The position numbers were made by a program, and so were the translations under genes. Shown here one piece after another: positions 16,514-26,600 of a stretch of DNA of 50,123 nt. Under the pieces are notes generated by a model. That model was not told the origin of the DNA. It saw only the letters and a list, made by a program, of their open reading frames with translations, and searched no databases. The first letter of the stretch is position 1; each line of letters starts with the position of its first letter. Source of the DNA: CAZAFD01 sp964484785 (GTDB taxonomy: Bacteria; Pseudomonadota; Alphaproteobacteria; Rickettsiales; UBA1997); NCBI GenBank assembly GCA_964484785.1, contig CAZAFD010000002.1:1-50123 (forward strand), given 5' to 3'.

Positions 16514-17677
16514 TTATTTTACTAGTAGACTATTATAACACTTCTTAAGTTTTGTATACATATTCTCAAAACTAAAATTATCAACAACATTAAGTCTAGC
16601 TGTCTTTGTTAATACTTGTTTTTCATGTGTACTTAAGGTCATAACTCGGTCTAAAACCTCAGCAAATACCCTAACATCATCAGGTGGTACTAAGAAGCCT
16701 GTTAAACCATCTTTTGTGGTTTCAAGCATTCCTCCAAGTGCGGTTCCTATAAAAATACGTTCCATAGCCTGAGCCTCTATAGCAATCATACCAAAAGCCT
16801 CTGGTTTTAAAGTAGAACAAACAACAATATCTGATAATTTATAAAGAGCTGGCATATCTGAAATATTATTTACCAGTCTAACCTTATCATATAGATTATG
16901 TTTATTGATAATATTAATTAATCTTTGCCTATATCTTGGATGTTTGGCAGCATCCCCAGCTAAAATACAAAAATAGTTTTTATTTTTTAACAAGGGAAGA
17001 GTTTTTAATAAATAATCTTGTCCTTTAATTGGTGTGATACGTCCGGGCAAAGTAATAATAACCTTGTCATCCGGAATATTTAATCTCTTTTTGAGCTGAA
17101 TAATTCTATTATCACCAACAATACCCAAATCAAACTTCTTAAGATCTAAACCCCTATATATTAATTCTAGTTTTTGTGGGTCCTTAAAATAAGAAAGATA
17201 ATTGTTATAACAATAATCCCTAATATAATTAGAAACTACTATAATCTTATTAGATTTAAACATAACCGAATTATACAATACCTTAAAATATCTTAGTACT
17301 GCATTTTTAGAGCCTAAACTGTAAGCTCCGTGTATTGTTGTTATGAAGGAAACTTTTAATTTTTTGCAAGCATAATAAACACTCCAAGCTGGAGCACGTG
17401 ATTCAACTTCAACAAGATTTATTTGGTATTTTTTTATAATACGTTTAATAAAAAAGATATTCTTAAATATAACAAAGGGGTTTTTAGATTTAACCTTAGC
17501 TTTAATTACTTGAAGACCAAGACTCTCTAATCTTTGGCTTAATTTGCCACCGCTAGTTAATAAGAATATTTCAAAGTCCTTTTCTCGGAGAAGTCTTAAG
17601 CAAAGTTCAAAAATACCACACTCAACACCGCCAGCCTCCATATTTGGGACAACAAATAAAAGCCTTGTTTGAACCAT
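16514..17677 (-). CDS. Family 4 glycosyltransferase
   Basis: A 387-residue GT-B enzyme. The N-terminal acceptor domain begins LFVVPNMEAGGVECGIFEL (GGVE motif). The C-terminal nucleotide-sugar domain has LPGRITPIKGQDYL and the catalytic-type E-x7-E motif EAFGMIAIE (about 290-298). Family members transfer hexoses to LPS, lipid or capsule precursors. The donor and acceptor are unknown. It lies 12 bases downstream of the giant exported-protein gene, so it could glycosylate an envelope component, though that link is only positional. Confidence 0.85.
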   Translation of the reverse strand: MVQTRLLFVVPNMEAGGVECGIFELCLRLLREKDFEIFLLTSGGKLSQRLESLGLQVIKAKVKSKNPFVIFKNIFFIKRIIKKYQINLVEVESRAPAWSVYYACKKLKVSFITTIHGAYSLGSKNAVLRYFKVLYNSVMFKSNKIIVVSNYIRDYCYNNYLSYFKDPQKLELIYRGLDLKKFDLGIVGDNRIIQLKKRLNIPDDKVIITLPGRITPIKGQDYLLKTLPLLKNKNYFCILAGDAAKHPRYRQRLINIINKHNLYDKVRLVNNISDMPALYKLSDIVVCSTLKPEAFGMIAIEAQAMERIFIGTALGGMLETTKDGLTGFLVPPDDVRVFAEVLDRVMTLSTHEKQVLTKTARLNVVDNFSFENMYTKLKKCYNSLLVK

Positions 17678-17689
17678 ACAGCTGTTTTA

Positions 17690-20600
17690 TTAATCGTAGG
17701 AAAAGTAAATATAAGGTCCTTGTCGATAGGCCGTCTGTTTTTGTTTACTCTCTGTGGATTTTACTGTAGTTTTTATCTTCAAGTATGGTGCACCTGAAAA
17801 ACCAACTGCAGTAGCCGATGTGCTACTATCTGCATAAGTATAACCGCCAGGTCCTTGGCAAAGCATTACGGCCGGTTTATGGTTGTCTTCCCAGGCTAGG
17901 CCACCATAACGAAAATCCTCAGAACCAACTCCACTGCAGTCTATTCTTGTACCACATCCTTTATTAGGTTTACCAAAGTGATCACCTACATCCCAAACAT
18001 CGGTTGATAAACTTATACTACCATTATTTCCACAATTACCACTAATATATCCAGATTTTACTTCACCGCCATCTCCATCCAACCAAACAAAGCACAATTG
18101 ACTATGCGCATAGAAACGATACCTATTAAATTTTTCCCTATATCGTAAACCTGAAACATTGAAGGTTAAATTCCATGTTCCCCAGCCATAAGGATCAACA
18201 CGTACAGTAGCTGTTCCACTGCAACGTCGTACACATTTAGACTCAGTAACAGCCTCCCAAAAACCTTTTGTATTACATTGCACAGCCATATAGAAACCTT
18301 CCCTTGGGGTTTGTTGTAAAGCCGTATTATATCCAGTAACTGATGTACCTGCATTTGCGAGATAAGTTCTATAACCTCCAGGCAAATCCACCATGCATTT
18401 TTGATACATAGCACTGTAATTCGTAGCACTAGCAACCTTGTCTTGAATAGTCATATATATTTTATCTACATAACTGTATAAATACTCGATGATAGGCTCA
18501 ATAGAGGTATCAACCAATTTTGCTGACTTACAGGATTGAATTTCACGATTCGTATCCTCAGCTGAATTGTTTACCTCTTTAACTTTCGTACATACCTCAG
18601 ACAATCTCAATAAATCCGGTATTTTATCACTAAGGTTAACTTTCAGGCAAATAGAATTATTTTCTGATACCACGACGGATGTATCAGAATTAATATCTGG
18701 TGACTGTATACCTGCACACACATATAAAAAACCATTAGCTGTAGATGAAGGCAATGGAGAATATCCCTGTGAATCTGCCGCTAAAAACTCCATAGATACA
18801 CCACCAACTGAACTTGGTTTACTCTTAAGTCCGCTCATTAAACCACTAGTTGAATAGCTGTAATATTTATTATTTATAAAGTTAACATAATTAGTTTTAT
18901 TGTTTTGATAAAACTTATTTGCCCTCCATAATTTTTCGTAGTACTGTATAATACTATTATAATCGTAACTTGAGGATTCGGCTAATCTAAAGTCAGCCGC
19001 CTTCAATCTCTGTATTAGTATTGTGTTATTTCCACTAATTTGAGCTTCTATTACAGCCATTTTTGCTTGTCTCAATTCCTCGGCCTTTTGCTGTTTAAAA
19101 GCAGCTAAATCAGCTTCAGTCACAAAATATGCTTTATGGCAAAGATCTGTCACTTTATTTTCTTCTGGGCATTCTTTAGGTTGAATTGGTTCTTCAACAT
19201 TTTCCCCGCCTTCGCTTGGTTGATTCTCTTCATCATGCTCTCCATTCAAACCGCTTAACTCGGTTCCTAATGATTCACCGGTGTTATCATTGTTTGTTTG
19301 ATTAGCACCAATGTCTGTAGATAATACAGGCGCGCCTTCAATTTCTTCTTGGTTATTGCAGGTTATAATAGGATCACAAACAAATGAATCTTCGACCAAC
19401 ATAATAGTTGGAATCTCTTCTATTGGTTCAACCGGTACCTGCTGATCTTCAACAAAATCTTGAGATACATCAGCATCATCAGCATCCTCCTCTGGTTGAG
19501 GCTCACTTGGCTCTGGCTCTATTGGTTCAGGTATAACCTTATCAGGAATAGTATATTTACATGAGTAAGCTGTATAACCCTCAGACTTATAGTCAATACC
19601 TGCACCTTTTGTACAAACAACCTCAATGTCAGAATCATATACACTCTTATTAACTTGAGTTTTAATATACTTGAGAACTTCTACTTGTAGATCCTCCTGT
19701 ACGCTTGCTTCAACCTCGTCTTTCACAACTTGGCTGTCTAGTACCACATCAACTAGGTGCTTCTTAACTTCCGTCTGGAGATTAGTCTTTTCTGCAGAAG
19801 TTAGAGTTATACTGCGAGCACTATTAAATGATGTAGCCCAAATAGCTAAAGGTGTATCAAATTTAACATATGGACTTGCAACCAACCTACTGATATAACT
19901 ATCACACACTGAATATTGACTATTTGAATAAAAATAATCTTCAAATGAATCAGGAGTGCTGGTACCTGTGCTATAAATATCACTAGATGCATCAGAGTTA
20001 CTGCTGGCACTATTGCATAAATTATTTTGCTGAATAACGTAGCCATTATCTGTCATACCAGCCTTTTGTAAAAAATCACCACTACTAGATTCAAAGATCA
20101 CTATCTTATCAAATGGGTATTTGTTTATGTATACTGAATTGAGACTCGAAACATTTTGACCCACATTATTTTTTATGTTATAAGTACCAGCAGTACAACC
20201 CATATAAACACAGTAGTTAGTACTAAATGATGAATCATTTGCTACAGTTTGTTCAGAAACAGAAACACATGACTTCCTTTCCAAATCTGTACATAATTTT
20301 GTAGGGAATTGGCTTTGATCTAGAGCACCATAATACTCGATAGATCTATCTGAAGTAGATGTGTTATTAATTTTATTTGTACTCTGATTAACACGACAAT
20401 CTGCTCTTATTTTCTGTACAAAACCATGATCAAGATAATTTTTGCTGCCACTATCATAACCAACTAAAACACTAGCGCCACTAACTGTTTTCACATTTCT
20501 AAGTCTATTAAGCTCATCTGCTGGTAGAACTAGAGCATAGCCACTAGGACAAGAAAATTCTGAGTATGAGAAATTTATTGCGCTAGCTGATTTGTATTTT

Positions 20601-23600
20601 TGTTGTAAAGTATTATAATTGTATGTACCAACTTGATCTAAAACTTCTGTAATACCAGATTTGCTAAAGTTCTTTTGATAACTATTGTTACCACATGTCT
20701 TCATTAAACAATCAGATGGGTGAACATGGTGCCCATAATTATTATATAGTGTGCTAGCGTTCGCATCAGCATCAGTTATAATACTAAAGGTTGGAGCACC
20801 ACCTGAACCAAGCGTACACTTATAACCAACTGTGCTTTTAGCATCTGACGTATAGAACAATGTATTATCACATTGAACAGAATCAACATAGTATCTACCA
20901 TATTCTTTCGTACCAATATTCATTGTCTCACTATTACTTGTAATATCAGCAAGACCACTTTCCTTAACATACATAGGCAGAGCCAGTCTCTTAATCTTTA
21001 GTCTATTAAATAATTGAGATAACTCTGTATTATTCTGGAAAACGTTTTCATTGGTACAGGTCTTTGGAATAAAGTAGTTTCCTATATCATAATCAATTGC
21101 ATTAAAGTTCCAGAAGTCAACTTTAGGTTTATTAATACTTCTACTTAAGTTACATACAAACTGCTCTTTAGCCTTTTCAAAAGTAGTAGCTTTAGCTTGT
21201 GAATCAGCTATATTTTGTAATGTCACATTAAACTCGCTGCCGGAGTAATCAGTAATATCTGATTTATTACCAGCACTTAGATAAGAAAAGCCTAAAATTG
21301 AACCTGCATTTTTAACCATTATTCTATTTAGATCAGTATTTAAGTTTAGTGCTAAATTATATGCATTAGACTTATCTTTATTGTATATTGTTATTAAACT
21401 TTTTAGGTCCTCTAGTCTAAAGTAGAGATCACCACAGGTTCTAAATAATACACACCTAGTATCGCCTTGTACAGGACCCCAAGTACCATCTTCGTAACAC
21501 CTTCTCTTTGGAGGGTTTTTAGTTTTTTTATTGATTACATACTGGTATACCTCTGTCTCAGATCCCTTTACAGGATATGTGGCATCACATTCTCCTTCTA
21601 CTTCGTAATACCTTAAACCTTTCTTAGGTCCAGTTGTTTCTAAAGTTAAACTATTTTCATTAACAATAGATCTTGGCCACCTAGCACCACCAAGTCTATA
21701 GTCACCATATAAGAAGCCGCTTGTTTCCTTATTGGCAATAATAACTGATTCCTTATCAGTAGAAGAATAATCATGGAATCTATCATAATCAGGTGTACTT
21801 CTAATAGTACTTATATCTTGGTTACTAATATAATCACCATCGTTAATTTTGCGTTTAAAATTGGTATGATATAAGTCCATCATCTCACAGGCTCTAAAGC
21901 ATGGATTATTTACTCCGCTCCATATACCGGCACTATTACATGTTCTACTTGGTTTTTCAGCATCAGCTGATGCTACTTCATCTATCAACCCAAACATACG
22001 CGGATCGGTTACGCTTGAAGTAAATTGTAACTGACTATGCTGATCTATAAATGTGTCTAAGAAGTAGGTACCTCGACTATAATAACCTAAATCTGCAGCA
22101 CATTCGCCCTGAACTTTCTTCAAATAACTTGTACTTGAATCTATACTTTGATCTTCTTGGGACTTTATATCAAAAATTCTTATTATAGAAGCACTTGTAT
22201 AATCATTTACATCATAAATAACTTTAGAACTATCATTCCTTGGTGCTGAAATAGCTTCCCAGCGAGCTCCTCCTGTATGTCTCCAAGGTGTATACTTGTT
22301 AATTATTTTTGGATCGGAGGTTATATAATACTTGCCATGTCTTGTGGTACCACTAGGTAAAGTCTCATCAATAGATGGTTTGGTTTCTGATACATAAATA
22401 CTATACTGCATCTTATCATCATATGTATCAAAAGAATCCTCAAAGTTTATACGTGGACAATATAAACGTTCACAATATAAATTCTTTTCTACAGCAGGTT
22501 CAAACACTTCACGAACATTATCTTGTAAGAAGCCAGTATCTTTATCAACTATAAAGTTTAGATTTAAGAAACCATTACCATTATTAGCACCCGTTACAGC
22601 ATTCTGCCAAACCGGATGTTCTCTAAAGTAGTGTAGAGCAGTATTAGTTATAGCATTATGATAAATATCTCTCACAACCAACCATTCTCCTCTTGGACCA
22701 CAGTATCTCCTAGGTAGATAAGCATTCAACTGTAAACCAGTAATATTTAAACCATTAGTTAGGAGTTCTTCATTAAATATTCTAACTTGTTCCTTGAGCA
22801 ACTTAACAAATTTATTTTGTTCTACTCTAGTACCAGCCAAGTATTCGTAATTAACATCAACATCAGCAGAATTACTATCTGTAAATATATATGGTATATA
22901 TCTTTCTTTGTAGTAATTTGTACCAGCTGGCGCAAAACCAGTAATACATTGTTTAGCTACAGCTGGTTGCGCTATATCTTTACTTTCTATACTAGACCAT
23001 ACAGCAAAACCATGTGAATTACCTCTTAAATCTACAGATTGTCCATCTATTTCTTCATTATGTGAGAAGGATTTAAAATCAGTAGGAGCAACTGTAGATG
23101 TAAAATTACTTATTTCGGCAGCATCAAAGTTATATATTTCACTTTCATCACCAGAATCTATAAATACATCAGGACAAGCATACCTCTCACAAACCTGAGA
23201 ATTTTCTAATAATTCATATTGATAGACATATTTATTTCCGATCTTCTTCTTCACACATTTAGCACGAGGAGTACCATGATCTGAATTTCTCCAAAAACCA
23301 TTACACGTACCCTCAACAACATCTTGAGCACCTATACACTTACTAATATTGTCTCCACAGTATAAAGAAGATTCAAATTCTGCATGGCCCAAGCTTAATT
23401 GAGTCTTATCACTTCTGCTAGCAGAATTCATCACACCAAATATTTTTTCTTCACTTCTCCATATATTTTGTTCATAAGGATTATTAGTACCTCTAAGACT
23501 ATTTAACTCTTCTTCGGTGGTAAAGTATAACTGTTCATTAGGGTCAATATACTTATGATTATGGCCATAATACTTGACTGCACGACATGTAGGAATTTCT

Positions 23601-26600
23601 GGGATACTTACACATAGACCTAATTCTCTACGTTCCGCATCACGTGATTCAAAATATTTATTAAAGAGGCTAGCATTATCTTTACGAGCATTTCTTATAC
23701 CAGTAGTATCATCATAGCAAGAACAAGAATAATTCATCCTATCGTCAGAAAAGACAGTATTATTTTTATTGAATCCGCCTTTATAGCATAACTGCATCTT
23801 TTTAATATATTCCTCATTCTTAATAACTTCCAAAGTAGGTTTGTTACGAATCTCATTAAAAAATGTTGAACAGTTAACTTCTTTTACAAAAAGCGTTTCA
23901 GCGGTACCAAGACTTGCTACCTTTTTACAGCCTATTTCGTTAATATCATCACAGTATGCATAAACAATGTCATCCACTAAACAATCAATATTAGAACGAC
24001 TTATATCATCGAGTACACACTTACCCTTGGCTCCTTGCTTAGTAACATAAGCTAAAACCTCTGGTATATTATCACCCAACTCACGATTTTTAGCCTTCAT
24101 TGCATCAAAATGCTCTTCTGATATACAAATATCATTGAATGCTCCAAAGGCACCAGGATTCTGTCTAGTTGTATGAATATTTTCTACATAGCCATTGTTA
24201 ATATCCTCATACTTTGCAAATTCTATCAAATCACCATCTAAGTGTTCACAATAAGAGAAAACTGTTTCTGTTATACTGTCATTTTGTCTTTGTAAATTTG
24301 CTATCAAGGATAAATCTTGATTTGCTTTAGACTTTATTTTTTCCCTAGCAATTTTATCTAAATTTTGGTAATATTCCACAACTCGTTTAGAGCAATAACT
24401 TCTATCAAATTTTAAAGAGAAGTGTTGGATGCCGTTTCTACCTGTTTCGTTAATATATATACTATCACTAACCTTATCTCGTAGCTGATATGAAGCATCT
24501 GAAAATTTGCTTAAAATTGAATTATTACTTAAACCTTGTCTATCTACAATTGCCGCTTGGACAACTGGGGTATTAAAGTGGAACTTTTCACTATCAATTC
24601 GCAAGAAAATATTACGGAACGGAGGATAATATCTATCATAACACATTATATTATCTTCTAAAGTAATATAATGTTTACCATTCATTTCTAAAGTATATTG
24701 TTCAAAGGTCTGAGGGACTTCTTGAATTCTGTCTATACAAACAGTAGGAAGCTCTAGATTTCTAATATCCGTATAAGAATCTTTCCTTAAAAGGATATCA
24801 AAAACTTCTAATTTTTTAAATTCTGCTGCTAAATTCTGCCCTTCATATTTATATTCATAAAATGACTTATCGGAATTATTTGAAATAGCAGCTAACTGTG
24901 CCTCATTACTACCCGAATATGCATTTATATATCTACTATCAATAGTTTTGTATTCATAATTGAAATGCATCTTAGGATTAAAGAAATCAAGGATTACTTC
25001 TTGATTGTTATAAGGTATCTTCAATTGATTATTCTTATAACTGTAAAAAGCTGACAGATAGAATAATGGGCTAAATAAATCAATTGAGTTGTTTTGGTTA
25101 GCTAATGTAAAAAAGGCTTGTGGACTTGTTTCGAGTCTAATAGGCACACATTGCGTCTCTTTATAAAATATTTTAGAAACAGGATCATAAATACCTCTAC
25201 AATACTCTATATTTCCTATAGGATTACCATATGAGTCTAATCTACAGTTAATATCACTGCTACTATTTAAATTTCCCACATATGGAACAGTCGCAATCTT
25301 TATATAATTTGCCTTTTCATAATCCTCGTAATCATTTTTAATTCTGTTATCCTGTATATAACAACCACAACTATTGTTCTCAACCGTATAAAAAGTATCA
25401 TCTTTGTGATCTAAAAAAGCAGAAGTAGAGTTATAGGAACCCTCTATTGTTTCACCGTCATAATCAATAAAATATGTCGAATTTTTCTTTAAACAGTCTA
25501 GTTTGTCCTGAGTAATAGATTTATAATCAATCTTTAAACCTCCTTGTGAAACATTTACTATACCAAGTAGCCCACACGAGCTTAATAAATCTCGACTTTT
25601 TGAATTTTGTAAGCTTCCAGATGTTTTAGATCTGACATCGCTTAAAAAATTATCTTTTCTGTTATAAAAGGCATAATCAGTGTTATTATTATCATGTATA
25701 TTAAGTTCTGTTATAATACCTTTTTTATCATTTCCATAATCTCTTACGGTATTAGTATCGTTTCTAACATTTATATTATACTCTGAAAAGTCCTTTTTTT
25801 CACTATAAACACAAGGACTGCTAGGTTTATCATAAGACGGACGACTATAAGTAGTAAGTGGACTACCCAATAGAGCGCTATACGTTTCATAGGCAGCAAG
25901 AGCGGCGGTTGCTACTATTAAAGCAGCCAAGGCACCACCAGCAGTGAAAAAACAAGCAATAGTTGCAGCAGCCACAGCAGCTATCAATACAGCATGTGTT
26001 GTTATTAAGTAAGCTTTAGCTGTACCAACTTCTCCTTCTAGGGCTTTTCTACAAGCAGTTTTAAGAAAGAATTCAGCAGCAAATCTCTTGTCACAATAAG
26101 TATCTAATACTTCTGGAAAAGTATAATTTTCTTTATTTTCAAAGGAACATAAACTACTTTCCTTAGATAAAAATGTACAAACACGTCTTCCAACTCTTTC
26201 AACTTCATACCTAAAACCAAGGTTTGGTGACATTTTATAAGATTCAAAATTAGCGAAGTTAATACCAACTGCCTGGGCATTATCTTTTGTTCCAGGTTGC
26301 AATTTTGTTGGTAGACAATAGTCACCAATATCGCCATGTTCAGCAGCACCACACTGATTACTTTTGCCAAATCTTGTACATACAGATATATCTACAGTGG
26401 CATCTTTAGGTTTTATATTACTATTAGTATCTGTCTTGGCGTAGCTTTGACCTATTTTACTAATATAAGCCGTATTGCTGTCTGGAGTAAAACAGCCTTC
26501 ATCCTTCTCGTTAACGCCACACAAAGGTGTCATTATATCAAATCGACCTCTTCCTACATTACTAATTTTTCCATTATTTAATGCTGGTAGATATTGACTA

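Noticed and set aside
25535..25555. Second parS-like TTGTGAAACA
   Set aside because: Only one half-site resembles parS and it lies within the giant coding region with too many mismatches.
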